This document shows, piece after piece, positions 25,501 to 37,139 of a stretch of DNA of 64,000 nt. Each line of letters starts with the position of its first letter. The first letter of the stretch is position 1. Origin of the DNA: Wallemia ichthyophaga EXF-994. Its lineage: Eukaryota; Basidiomycota; Wallemiomycetes; Wallemiales; Wallemiaceae. Below the pieces are notes generated by a model. The model was not told the DNA's origin. It worked only from the letters and a program-made list of their open reading frames with translations, and did not search any database. Location of the stretch: NCBI RefSeq assembly GCF_000400465.1, contig NW_008806275.1, positions 310,001 to 374,000 of the forward strand, given 5' to 3'. A program made the translations under genes and the position numbers.

Positions 25501-26992
25501 GGATTGCTTCATCGCCAAGTCGAATGCTAAGCAGAGAAGAGGTAGAGCCGGTAGAGTAAGAGAAGGTCTTTGTTTCCACCTTTTTACTCGTGATAGGTTT
25601 GAGAATGGGCTTTCCGATCATCCTTTGCCCGAAATGACTCGTCTTTCATTGCAAGATCTCGCTCTCAGGATTAAAATAATGAATGTTCAGATAGGATCAT
25701 CGATTGAGGACGTACTTATGCGCGCACTGGATCCACCTACCTCGATCAATATCCAAAGAGCGATTTCGTCCCTTATTGAAGTCAAGGCGCTTAAGTCCAA
25801 TGAAGAAATCACTCCGATGGGTCGCATATTGTCAAGACTGCCAGTCGATGTTCATATTGGAAAGTTTTTATTATTTGCGGTTATATTCGGTTGCCTCGAC
25901 TCTGCGCTTACAATTGCTGCAACTCTTAACTCGAAGTCACCATTTGTTACGCCGTTTGGTCATGAAACTGAGGCTATGAATGCCAAGAAGGCTTACAACG
26001 AAGGTAGTCAGTGATTGAGCTTGCTGTAGCTTTTGCTGACGAACTTTGACCAGGTAACTCTGACTTTGTTATTATTGTCAAGGCATACAATGGTTGGAGA
26101 CAGGCATTAAAAAATCAAGGATGGGCATTTATGAAGAGGTATTGCGATCAAAATTACCTGAGTTTGCAGGTGAGTGTTGATTTTTCATCATGATTACAAC
26201 TAACGTGTACCTCAGAACCTCCAATCAATCGAAGAATTAAGAATACAATTAATGTCTTATTTGATTGACGCAAACTTTGTTAGTCTGAATCATAAGCAAA
26301 TGCGAGAGCTTAATGCGTAAGTAGGATCAGATAAAGTAATTCGCCTCTAACAGCACAGTGCTCGCATGGTTCGCACAGGAAGAGGGTCATTAAAGTTTTT
26401 CGATATCCCCGAGGAGCTTGACTATAATGCAGGAGATTATTCCATTCTCCATGCAGCCATTGCGGCTGGACTATTCCCCAAGATGATATCATTAGACTGG
26501 TATACGAAGACGATGAAGACGATTCAAAACAATGCGGTAGTTTCTATACACCCTTCATCGCCTAATTTCAAAGTAAAGTGAGTGAGGTAAAAGAAATATC
26601 TCAATGAAACTAACTGGGAACAGATGGCAAGAATTTGGGTCGACATTCCTTTGCTATTTCACACTTTTGCAATCGAGGAAGCTTTACGCTCATGAGGTTG
26701 CACCTATAGATATCATGGCATTGATACTGTTGTGCGGAGATATAGATTTGAAGGTGAGGAGGGATCAGAGCATGTGAAGAAATCAACTGATAATGTACAG
26801 ATGACTTCAAACACGATACAAGTACATAACAAAGTGAAAGTATCACTTGATCTACGCACTTGTGCGCTTCTTGCAAGTCTGCGTGAAGGGTTGCAGTCGG
26901 CAGCAAACGCAACGATCAGAGGAAAGGAGTGGACGTCGTATCAAACGCACGCATTTAGAACTGCATTAGACGTTTTGAAAGGCACACATTGA
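22576..26992 (+). CDS. DEAH/RHA-box helicase of the DHX29/YLR419W type
   Basis: Seven exons (22576-23040, 23090-26003, 26054-26169, 26216-26316, 26359-26577, 26624-26753, 26801-26992) give 1378 residues. The family unwinds structured RNA and, as DHX29, aids 40S scanning on structured 5' leaders. A UBA-like segment lies near residue 140 (KRLGFTHSLVVDSF) and a dsRNA-binding-like region lies before the core. Helicase motifs are GETGCGKSTQ (I), DEVHERS (II), LMSAT (III), TNIAETGITIPDV (V) and QRRGRAGR (VI). HA2/OB-fold regions follow, including IKIMNVQIGSSIEDVLMRAL. The ATG at 22576 begins MPKKRSLKP; an upstream in-frame ATG at 22519 encodes an unlikely hydrophobic leader. Exact orthology between DHX29 and other family members is uncertain. 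Confidence 0.88.
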
Positions 26993-27224
26993 TGTATTTA
27001 TCGAGCACAATTTACATATAGATGGTATTTATAATATAAATTGCGTATGAGACCTATCGGTGAGCAAATTTTAAAAAGCAAAGATAGCAAATGAAAGATA
27101 GAGGGATGCTAGAATGAGTACCATAGAATGTATTCGGAGCGCCGCTATTGACATATTCAAGCAATTTTTACTCGGAAAAAGAAGAGCCCGCGACTTGAAC
27201 TTGCACCATCATAAGGAATTGGAC

Positions 27225-28942
27225 ATGTGCGGTATAATTGGTCTGGTATTACAAGATACCAACGTAGCTGTGTCACCAGAGCTGTAGGGTGCTTATACTT
27301 ATTCCGCCTCAGCTGACGGACTCAGTGCTGAAGGCTTGTCGCTGTTACAGCACAGAGGACAAGACGCATGTGGAATAATAACATGTGGACCACGCGGTAG
27401 ACTCAACCAAGTCAAGTCGAATGGCATGGTACGTGATGTCTTTGACAACCAAGCCATTTCAACTCTCCGCGGATGTATGGGCATTGGTCATGGTGAGTTT
27501 TATGGAATTGGCAGTCTCAATTGCTCATTACCGCTATTACAGTTAGATACCCTACTGCAGGATCATCTGCTCAAGCTGAAGCTCAGCCTTTCTACGTCAA
27601 CAGCCCATACGGTATCACATTCGCTCATAACGGCAATTTAATCAACACAGAAGAACTTAAAGAATTTCTTGATCAAGATGCACACAGGCATATTAACACA
27701 GATTCTGATTCTGAGATGTTGCTCAACATATTCGCTGACAACCTCCAACAAACTGGCAAATTCCGTATCAACGAGGAAGATATTTTCACTGCCGTCAGAG
27801 ACCTCACTCGTACATGCAAAGGTGCATACGCTTGCGTTGCGATGATCGCTGGTTTCGGTATCGTTGCTTTTAGAGATCCAAACGGTATTAGGCCCCTTGG
27901 TTACGGTGTTAGAGCTGCTGGAGAGCCAGTCGATGGAATGAAATCACCTCAAGGCGATAAACAAAAGACTGGTCTTGATTATGTCTTTGCTTCTGAATCT
28001 GTCGTTTGTGATGCGTTAGGATTCACTGATTGGGTGGATGTTAAGCCAGGTGAATGTATGATCGTTACTAGACATTCAGTATCTAGAAGGCAAGTTGCCG
28101 AACCAGCAACATTCGCACCAGATATATTTGAATACGTTTACTTTGCCAGACCTGATTCTGTACTCGATGGTATCAGTGTCTATCGTAGTAGAATGGGCAT
28201 GGGAGACACACTTGCGGATGGGGTCAGAAAGCAACTTCTCGATAAATCTTTGCCAGACAGTAGTTCAGTAGATGTCGTCATACCTGTTCCAGATACATCG
28301 AGAGTAGCAGCATTGCAATTGGCACAGAACCTTCGCATCCCTTACAGAGAAGGTTTCGTCAAGAATCGCTACGTAGGTCGTACTTTTATCATGCCAGGAC
28401 AGCAACAACGTCGTAAGAACGTTCGTCGTAAATTGAACGCTATGGCACTCGAGTTCTCTGGAAAGAATGTTTTGCTTGTTGATGATTCGATAGTGAGAGG
28501 AACAACATCAAAGGAAATTATTCAAATGGCGCGTGATGCGGGTGCAAAGAACGTGTTCATGGCATCTTGTGCACCAGCTATCAGATATTCCAACGTATAC
28601 GGAATAGACATGCCAAACCGTAAAGAGTTGGTTGCACATGGCCGTACAGAGGAGCAAGTGGCAGAATACATTGGTGCAGACAAGGTAATATTCCAGACAC
28701 TGGATGGACTGGTAAAGTCATGCAGCAGTCTAAATGAAGATATTCAACACTTCGATTGCTCAGTATTTACGGGCAAATATATCACGGGTGGTGTTGATGT
28801 TGCCTACTTGGAGCATCTCGAGAACTTGCGCGCGGATAATGTGAAGAATAAGGTTACGACAGAGGAGGCAGTATCACCAGCCTGTTCTGGACCAATGAAT
28901 GGAGCGGATGATAACATAGGGCTTGCGAATCAACGTCGTTAA
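27225..28942 (+). CDS. ADE4: amidophosphoribosyltransferase
   Basis: Catalyses the first committed step of purine synthesis, PRPP plus glutamine to 5-phosphoribosylamine. Exons 27225-27283, 27326-27492 and 27543-28942 give 541 residues. The class II glutaminase nucleophile is Cys2 of MCGIIGLV. HRGQDACGI and FAHNGN mark the amidotransferase domain. VLLVDDSIVRGTTSKEI is the PRPP-binding loop. The first intron has the unusual donor GTAGGG. An in-frame ATG at 27114 could add 37 residues before the Met-Cys, which would have to be removed to free the catalytic Cys; the 27225 start is preferred. Confidence 0.95.
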
Positions 28943-29108
28943 AATTTGCATCTTTTGGGAAATTAAAAAAAAACCTAGAGATATAGAAAAGGCCATTGAT
29001 TGTAGTGATAGTATTGATTTGTATAAAAAGTAAAATTGATTAAATCCAATTGCCGATTTTCAATTTTCACTGGCTGCGTGCCTTGTTCAGCACTGCCAAG
29101 TTGGAGAT

Positions 29109-31614
29109 ATGAAGATAGCGCTGCTTCCGCTGATAGCGCATACGCTTGTACACGGCTACAATATACCAGCGCAGAAGAACTATCAGACGCATGATTACTA
29201 CGTGGTACAAAGTCATCTCGACAGCTCAGAGATGTCGTCGGCGTTGGAAGCGTTCGGAGAAGAATATGGGATGAAATTCGTAGAGAATGTTGGGGAACTG
29301 GACAACCACCACTTGTTTAAGGTTGATAAGGGACGCTCGCTCGATGATTTGCACTCTTCATTATCAAAGAGGGATCATTATCCATTCAGATCACTCACAT
29401 ATCAGCAACCACGCCAGAAACTACACAAGCGTGCCCCGTTACACCCAGATACAGATTCTGCCCGTGTGGCTCAGTCGCTCGGTATCAATGATCCAATTTT
29501 CGCAGATCAGTGGCATTTGGTTAATGATAAAAAGCCTGAACACTCGATAAACGTTGCCCCGGTTTGGCAGCAAGGTATCAAAGGTCAGGGTGTTAGAGTC
29601 GCTGTCGTCGATGACGGTCTCGATATCCATTCAGAGGATCTGTCTCCTTCTTTCGTAAGCTGATTCACTCGCTATTATCCAACTAATTCCTCCACTTTCA
29701 AAGTTCCCCGAAGGTTCCTGGGATTTCAACGACCACACCGCCTTACCTATACCCCGCCTGAGAGAAGACTCCCATGGTACTCGATGTGCGGGTGAAATAG
29801 CTGCTGCCAGCAATGACGTCTGTGGTGTTGGTGTCGCATATGAATCCAAAGTCGCTGGTATCCGTATCCTATCAACTCCCATCTCAGACGCAGATGAAGC
29901 CACTGCATTGAATTATGCCTACCAGCTAAATGATATTTACTCCTGCTCGTGGGGACCTCCAGACGATGGTAGATCAGTTGAAGCTCCCAGTGATCTCATC
30001 GCCAAAGCGTTCGTTAATGGTGTACAAAGGGGTAGATCAGGAAAAGGCTCCCTCTTCGTCTTCGCTTCTGGAAATGGTGCTGCTAGTGACGATCAGTGTA
30101 ACTTTGACGGTTACACAAATAGTATTTATTCAATAACTGTTGCTGCTATTAGCAGAGACGGCACACATCCTTATTACTCGGAAGCATGCACAGCAAATTT
30201 GGTTGTCACATATAGCTCTGGTAGCAATGACAGCATTCATACCACAGATGTAGGTGCGAACGCTTGTACATCTAGACATGGAGGTACGTCAGCCGCTGCA
30301 CCAATAGCAGCTGGTATCTATGCCTTGGTTCTTCAGGTAAGACCAGATTTGGGTTGGAGAGATCTTCAGCATCTCTCTGTTAATACTGCTGAACCTATTA
30401 ATCTTGAAGAGGATGGTTGGGCTCCTACCGCTGCTGGTAGGATGTACAATAACCGCTACGGTTACGGTAAACTCAACACTGAAAAGATCGTTGACGCAGC
30501 GCATAATCACAAATTAGTCAAACCTCAAGCCTGGTATGAAGCTCCAATCGTTAAAATACCGAATGGAGTGAATATTGTCGGTCAACCGCTAAATGGTCAG
30601 TGGTACGAAAGCAATTTCCACTTGTCAGCCAATCGTATGCGTCATCACAACATTGAACGACTAGAGCATATTACTGCGACTGTTTGGATTGATCATGACA
30701 GAAGGGGTGACATTGAAGTAGAACTAATTAGTCCAAACAATGTGAAGAGCGTTTTAGCTAAACCAAGGAGGTATGATGGCTCTACTGAGGGACTGAATGG
30801 ATGGAAGTTTATGTCGACGAAACATTGGGATGAGAATCCCGTCGGTGACTGGAAAATTAGGGTTAAGGATGGATTCCACCCAAAGAAGCGTGGTAACTTT
30901 AAAGCTTGGTCTATAGGATTCTGGGGTGAAGCCGCAGATGCAACAAAGGCCGTTGATTATGTTTTACCTTTTGAAAGACCAGAAGGGGATTCAGATAACG
31001 GCGATGATGATGATGATGATGATGATGATAATTCTAGCTCAGATATGCCAGAGTATCTCGGACCAAGTACAACTTACCAAAGACCAAAGCCAACAGATCA
31101 TCTTCCTGAAGATCATCATGAAGCAGGCGATGAAATTCCAGAGTCATCATATACCCCGACACCTGATGAAGGATATCTGGACAACTCAACATTCCTACTA
31201 AATCATCAAAGTTGGTTGATAGGCGCTGCACTTGCGGGACTTTCACTCGTTGCAGCAGTTGGTACAGTGTGGGTGATTAGAAGAAAGAAAGCACAAGAGT
31301 TGGCACGTGCTGATGAAGATAGCCGCGGAGTGTATGCATCACTGAATCAAGGAGGTGGTGATAGTCATAGAATGACAGAATTTTCATCGAATAACGGTGG
31401 AAGGACGAGAGAACTGTACGATGCATTCAAACTCGCGGATAGCGATTCGGAGGAAAGTGATGAGGATAATGGTAAAAATGAGGAGTACAAGGATGAGGAT
31501 GAGACGGAGCGGGGTGATGAATCACAGGTGCTGTATGACAAAGACGATGGCACTGGAAATGTACACAATGAAGCCCAAACTAGCTCAAAACCGTGGAATG
31601 AAGAAGAACGGTAA
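29109..31614 (+). CDS. KEX2: kexin, Golgi subtilisin-like proprotein convertase
   Basis: Cleaves secretory precursors after Lys-Arg or Arg-Arg in the late Golgi. Exons 29109-29654 and 29704-31614 give 818 residues, close to yeast Kex2. It has a signal peptide (MKIALLPLIAHTLVHG), a propeptide and a likely autocleavage site at LHKR before APLHPD. The triad is visible as VVDDGLD (Asp about 168), HGTRCAG (His about 206) and GGTSAAAP (Ser about 378), with oxyanion Asn about 306 in ASGNG. A P domain, an Asp-rich stalk, one transmembrane segment near residue 686 (WLIGAALAGLSLVAAVGTVW) and an acidic cytosolic tail follow. The tail includes GVYASLNQ, a possible tyrosine retrieval signal. Confidence 0.96.
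31003..31029 (+). repeat. (GAT)9 microsatellite in KEX2
   Basis: Nine uninterrupted GAT triplets encode poly-Asp in the stalk between the P domain and the membrane segment. Confidence 0.9.
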
Positions 31615-31700
31615 TAAACCAAACTTAAAGATAAATTTCTTGTATTAGATGATTTAAATGTGGATTTTACAAACTAATTACAAGTCAGTTAACTTCTTCC

Positions 31701-32500
31701 ATGGCTAGTGGTGTAAAGTACTATTTAGCGGTATTCAACGCAGTTTCAACTGCTGGATGGGCATTAGTGTTGTTCTTGACAATAAAGCACCTCAATGATG
31801 GCAGAGTAACAGTTCCTATAACTGAATCACCTGTAACTTATTTTAAGAGTACTTGGAACAGCCAATTTTCATCCAATTTAGTCTCAAAAGCACGTACGAC
31901 ATACTTTGATATTGGAAATGTTGTTCAGATTGTTCAATCAATTGCAATTCTCGAGGTTGTACACGTCGTGATTGGGTTAGTGCGCTCACCACTGCCAACA
32001 ACAGCGATGCAGGTTGCTAGTAGACTTTACATAGTTTATTATATTGCACCGTTATTCGTACAAGTGAGTCAATTAGTCATATGGCGCTATAAATTGAAAA
32101 CAAGGTAATAGGCACAATATAACTTTATTTACACGACAATGATAATTGCGTGGTCATTGACTGAGATTATAAGATATTCATTTTACGCTACTTCACTCGT
32201 TGGACGCAAATCAAGCGTTTTGAATTGGCTGCGATACACGACGTTCTACGTGCTTTATCCACTTGGCGCAGGATCAGAGGCGACGTTGATAGCGTCTACA
32301 CTGCCTAAAGGATTACCAAGTAATATAAACTGGCCAGCTTCAGATATTATCAGATCTTGGTTTTTCCTTGGGTGGTGGCCAGGTGCGTTTATATGAGTGG
32401 TGGCCAATGCGCGACTAATGAAATAGTAGGACTGTATACTATGTATACGCATATGATTAGCCAGCGCTCTAAAGCCTTATCGAAGGAAAAAACGAAATAA
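31701..32500 (+). CDS. PHS1: very-long-chain 3-hydroxyacyl-CoA dehydratase (PHS1/HACD family)
   Basis: An ER enzyme that removes water from 3-hydroxyacyl-CoA in very-long-chain fatty acid elongation. Exons 31701-32063, 32112-32382 and 32427-32500 give 235 residues with six hydrophobic segments. The motif SLTEIIRYSFY and the active-site pair in YPLGAGSE (Tyr and Glu seven apart) are as in yeast Phs1. The last exon, found after a 44-nt intron, supplies the expected GLYTMYTHMISQRSK and a Lys-rich end (KEKTK) resembling an ER retrieval signal. Confidence 0.93.
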
Positions 32501-32576
32501 AATGATATTTTGTATTTGCAAGACATAATGCTATGCACCGGGCTAACCTCTTTAAGGCGGACGATCAGCAACCTTG

Positions 32577-33167
32577 ATGGATTTATTATTTAATAGCAAT
32601 TTGATACCACAGTCAGTAGCTAGCACTCTTCCTGCCGGCTACAGCCTCAGACCCCTTTCATCTGCAGACTACGACAAGGGCCATATCAACCTCTTAAGCG
32701 TACTGAGCAAAGCAACAGATCCAGGGCGTCAAGCGTACGTGCAAAGATTCAATTTCCTTAAGAGTATCCCAGACACGTACTATACAATCATTATAACTGA
32801 TAACGCAGATAAAGTCGTTGGTTGCGGTACCGTTTTACTGGAAAGGAAGTTTTTGAGAGGATTAGGGGTTGTTGGACATATTGAGGATATTGCGGTTGAT
32901 AAGAACCAGCAAGGGAAGAGCTTAGGGAAGAAGATAATTCTTAGTCTTACGGAAATAGCCCAAAGCCGCGGTGCATATAAGGTAATACTTGACTGCTCTA
33001 AGGAGAATATACGTGAGTAGAGATAACGTGGTTTTAAAATATATAATAACTTTGAATAGCATTCTATGAAAAATGCGGGTAAGAAATCGATCAATACGTA
33101 TTTTTTACTTGCTGATATCACAAACAGATATCAACATAAGGAGTACGAGATGGTTTGTGGTGTTTGA
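32577..33167 (+). CDS. GNA1: glucosamine-6-phosphate N-acetyltransferase
   Basis: Acetylates glucosamine 6-phosphate on the way to UDP-GlcNAc, the substrate of chitin synthase. Exons 32577-33012, 33060-33078 and 33128-33167 give 164 residues. The GNAT acetyl-CoA motif is GHIEDIAVDKNQQGKSLGKK. The C-terminus NIPFYEKCGYQHKEYEMV is rebuilt across two introns and includes a 19-nt exon. The start is the ATG at 32577. Confidence 0.94.
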
Positions 33168-33289
33168 TTAGTTGAATCACAATAATAAAACCAATAAGGT
33201 ACATTACACGTCCCCAGTCACAGCTTACCAGTCAACTTCCGCGTCAAAGCTTTAAATTTATCTTGATTTGTACTTGCACTCGAACAGTC

Positions 33290-34596
33290 ATGAACTTCTT
33301 CAAAGCGAGGCCTAAAACGCCTGGCGATATAGCTAAATCTTTGAAAGATTGTTTAAACAAATTAGATTCAAACTTGGATAATCGTAGAAGGGTTCGTTAA
33401 CCACGTTGGTCGCGTGTATCACGTGTGTCCCTTGGCTCTTTCTCACTTTGAATCAGAACCCGGATGACATTGGAAAGCTATTACAGCAAATGAAACACGT
33501 TCTAAACGGTGATGGCGGTGAGTTTTTTGGTATTCTACACTTTAAACGCGCTAATTGAATCAATAGATTCACATCCTCAACCAGAAGCTATTGCTCAATT
33601 AGCACAGGAAGTTTATGCCTTGGATTTGTTACAACTTCTTATAAAGAAGATTGGCAAATTAGAATTCGAGGCTAGAAAGGAAGTTACTACGGTTTTCAAT
33701 TGTTTGCTTAGACGTCAAATTGGTCTGAGGTATCCAACCGTCGAATACATCTTAACAAAACCTCAAGTGCTTTTCTTGACTTTGGATGGTTACAATGATG
33801 AAGACGTTTCTCTTAATACTGGTATGATTTTAAGGGAAATGCTCAGACACGAAGCTTTGGTCAAACTGTTACTTTACGATGAGCAGCACTTTTACACCTT
33901 CCCTAAGTATATAGAAACTACCACTTTTGGCGTTAGTTGCGACGCTTTTAGTAATTTCAAGGTATGTTATCATGTTTCATCCCTATTCTTACACTTTAAC
34001 TTTCTTAAAGGAATGCCTCACTCGTCACAAAGCTTTAGTGGCTGAGTACTTGGAACTCAACTATGATAGAGTTAGTACTTGAACTCCAATTCCTTCTCTC
34101 CTAACACACCGCAGTTCTTCTCAAATGATCCTCATCAATTATCCTACAACACCCTGATAAACTCAAATAACTATGTCACTAAGCGTCAATCACTCAAGCT
34201 ACTCGGTGAAATTCTTCTTGACAGATCCAATTTCAACGTTATGACGCGATATATTTCATACGAGAACAATCTCAAGGTCATGATGAATTTACTTAGAGAT
34301 AAGAGTCGCAACATACAATTTGAAGCATTTCACGTTTTTAAAGTGGGTGTGGTTAGACTAATTTTACTCTCTAACAGTCATTTCATTAGGTTTTCGTCGC
34401 CAATCCAAAGAAAGCTCCCACTATAGCAGCAATATTACGTCGAAATAGAGAGAAGCTGATAGTCTTCCTCAAGGAATTCCATAACGATAAAGATGACGAA
34501 GTGTTCACTGTAAGCCTTTCGCTGGACACCAACACCACGCTAACCCAAGCACAGGATGAGAAAATGTTTTTGATTCACAACATAAACGAACTGTAA
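33290..34596 (+). CDS. HYM1: Mo25/HYM1 scaffold protein
   Basis: Seven exons (33290-33391, 33457-33517, 33567-33961, 34011-34070, 34115-34342, 34390-34509, 34555-34596) give 335 residues, the family length. Mo25 is an alpha-helical repeat scaffold for GCK/STRAD-type kinases in the morphogenesis-related NDR (RAM/MOR) pathway, acting in polarity and cell separation. Diagnostic segments are [42 protein letters not shown] and [12 protein letters not shown]. Intron 1 uses a GTTCGT donor. Confidence 0.95.
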
Positions 34597-34720
34597 GCAA
34601 CTATCACATGATTAAACGATCCACAACTGCATTTATACACATTTAATATATCAATAAATTCCACTCCGGCGGGTTTTTTTTTTATAATGTCATTCCGATA
34701 CTGTGAACATTGTGAGCATC

Positions 34721-35357
34721 ATGGCCCATGCCGATGCAGCTAGTATAGACACAAACAAATCAAAACAAGAAATATATGATAGCATTATAGAAAATCTAGC
34801 TAGTCTGTTGGCTGGGAGAAGCAACTGGGTGCGTTGATTGCGCTGCCGAGGTTCTATTGCAAGTTGACGCTACTTTAAGATCAGTAATCTTTCAAACGCT
34901 GCTTCAATACTCTTCTGGACATTAAAAGAAATCAACCAGGTCAATTGGGCAGGTTAGCTAAACACAAAATTCCACCAATACCTGCCACTCACCCAGTACA
35001 GGCTTCTACATTCACAACAAGTCAACAAACATCTTAGAGCTCGGTCCTTTCCACGGATTACCTGCGTGCCAAACTATCAAAGCTGAAGTCAATAAGGGCA
35101 TTTGTGCAGATACGTTCTGCAATGCTAATCCGATCTTAGTACCAAACGTGGACGAATATCCCGGTAAACACATTGCATGCGACTCAACAACTAAATCTGA
35201 ACTAGTCGTACCTCTATTTGCATCATCTGGTACTTGTGTCGGCGTTATGGACTTTGACAGTCTCACTCTCAATGGCTTTGAAGAGGTTGATAAGGTCAAC
35301 ATGGTCAAAATAGCATCATTACTCGCAAATCATTGCGATTTTACTAGTTTATTATAA
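34721..35357 (+). CDS. free methionine-(R)-sulfoxide reductase (GAF domain)
   Basis: Exons 34721-34828, 34880-34952 and 35002-35357 give 178 residues forming one GAF domain. The enzyme reduces free methionine-R-sulfoxide using cysteines. The conserved cysteines appear in GLPACQTI, NKGICADTFC and HIACDSTTKSE, and WAGFYI and VPLFASSGTCVGVMD are family segments. The gene ends only 22 bp from the convergent NIPA-like gene. A name such as fRMsr/YKL069W-like would fit. Confidence 0.93.
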
Positions 35358-35379
35358 ATTAATCTAAATTAAGTTATCA

Positions 35380-37012
35380 TTATGTATTGGAATTTGGATC
35401 TGATTGCGTTTCTGGTTGCTGCTTGCGTAAAGGTTTGCTCACATCTCCAATGTCGTCCTCATCACTAGCTTCACCAATATCCCAAACGACATCATCATCG
35501 TTATAGTCCTCATCATCGCTCTTGTTACCTCGAGATGCTTCGACGTCTATTTCTCCATCTGCCCTCGTTGCGTTCAGCGGTATCTCATCATTCGTTGATT
35601 CTTCTTTCGGTTTCTCACTTGACGGCTTCTTGGCGGAAAGCAGGAACACTCCACCTAGGAGAAGCATTGTTGACAGCCCAATACACCACAGAACCCATGC
35701 TCTAAATGCCATCAGTTGATTCATAAAAACTATTTTGGGTTAGATGACTAGAGTGGACAAATCAGCACCTACTTAGTGTATTAATAAATCCAATTGAAGT
35801 ATATAAACCGTACTGCACACTAGTAAGATGATGTTCTTCTTCAGATTCATTCTTACGAAAATAGGGACGACCATAGTAGTGTCAAATAACGCTAAAGCTT
35901 TGTTTAGGCAAATAATTTGACCAATTGCCGTCATCGCCAGTAACAGAACAGTCAAAATAAAGAGTGGATGGGCAAACTGCTGTGATATTAGATGGAGACT
36001 TGTGAAGCAATTACCGCACCTGATTAGAGGCATCATTGTGAGCAAGCTGAGTGGATACAAGCTTCACAGTAGCTTTTGCGAGAATGAGGCATTCACTAGC
36101 CATTATTCCACCTTCAATAGCCCAAACTAAACCGACGAGTCGTTTAAGTGATGCGTCCGGCACACTACCGACCAAGTTTTCCAGTGAATTGAAAACTTTA
36201 GCTCTGATACCAGTGAAAAAGCCTCTGCAATTGTAGAGCAATGATTTAAGATGCCCTAAGTTTGGTGGGTGATTTGAAGTAGGTGTTTTGTTACCGCTTT
36301 CATCAGCTCTTCTAACAGAGACCTTCTCTAAATCTAAACCAATAACATAGACACTAACCGTAACGAAAACGAGGAAAAAGAACCACAAAAGCCAAGCCAC
36401 ACGACCCCAAAGGTCAATCAAGACGTTTATATCGAGCATATCGCTGATACCATCGTTGACGCTACCGAAGCTAACGATACCAATAACGCCAAGGACGATG
36501 AGAAGGGTACCTTGAATATCACGCTTTGTGATAGGAATATTGAGCATGTAATTTGCTATCAAAAAGTTGAAAATGAGATTGCTAGAACCCAAAGGAGCAA
36601 CGAATTCTGCTCTCATGTACTGCAGCGCAAGAGTTGATCCAAGTAGCTGAGATATGATATACAGCGACATACCAAGAATCCAAAGAGGACGCTTCAAATC
36701 ACGCCTTTGAGAGACTTTTGGGAGAGATTGGTTGTGTAAATGATCCTTTTGAACGATATTTAGACCAATTGAGTTCATCAATGATGCTATGAAGATAATG
36801 GTCAAACCAATAAAGAATGATCCAACTTGTGATCCTGTTGAAGGTTGTTTAGGTGTATCGTCTGTAACGTCTGCACCGTCTGTAACATTTACACCATCTG
36901 TAACATCTGCACCATCTGTACCACTAATATCCTCCGCAGATGAAATCCCATCTGTCAATTGATCTACATTACCGCTCAAATCCTTCAAATCACTCTCATC
37001 CTGCGCTGACAT
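35380..37012 (-). CDS. NIPA-like (DUF803) multi-pass membrane protein, putative Mg2+ transporter
   Basis: Exons on the minus strand are 36020-37012, 35857-35979, 35773-35812 and 35380-35729, giving 501 residues. It has about nine hydrophobic segments with NIPA-type features: ALQYMRAEFVAPLGSSNLIFNF, ITKRDIQGTLLIVLGVIGI, LFDTTMVVPIF and a short TSIGFINTLIF exon. The N-terminus has a VTDGADV-type repeat and the C-terminus is acidic. Animal NIPA proteins move Mg2+; transport in fungi is inferred. The ATG at 37012 is chosen because the frame upstream has no ATG. A first reading would miss the last three exons. Confidence 0.87.
36861..36920. repeat. 18-bp tandem repeat, about 3.3 copies
   Basis: The unit TCTGTAACATCTGCACCA recurs with small changes at 36861, 36879 and 36897. 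On the minus strand it encodes the repeated VTDGADV segment at the N-terminus of the NIPA-like protein. Confidence 0.85.
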
Positions 37013-37139
37013 CAGTTGATCGTTTGTGAACAAGATTTGGCATTGTCAATATCCGTGGATTCAACCTGAAATTTCCCAATTATAATCGAATACACGCGTA
37101 GCTGTCAGAGTTTACTATTTCTCCTTAAATTCTACCATC

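Noticed and set aside
27190-27206. tRNA T-arm-like sequence on the minus strand (GTTCAAGTC context)
   Set aside because: The flanking bases do not pair into a T stem, no A box or acceptor stem is present, and the stretch lies in the ADE4 5' region.
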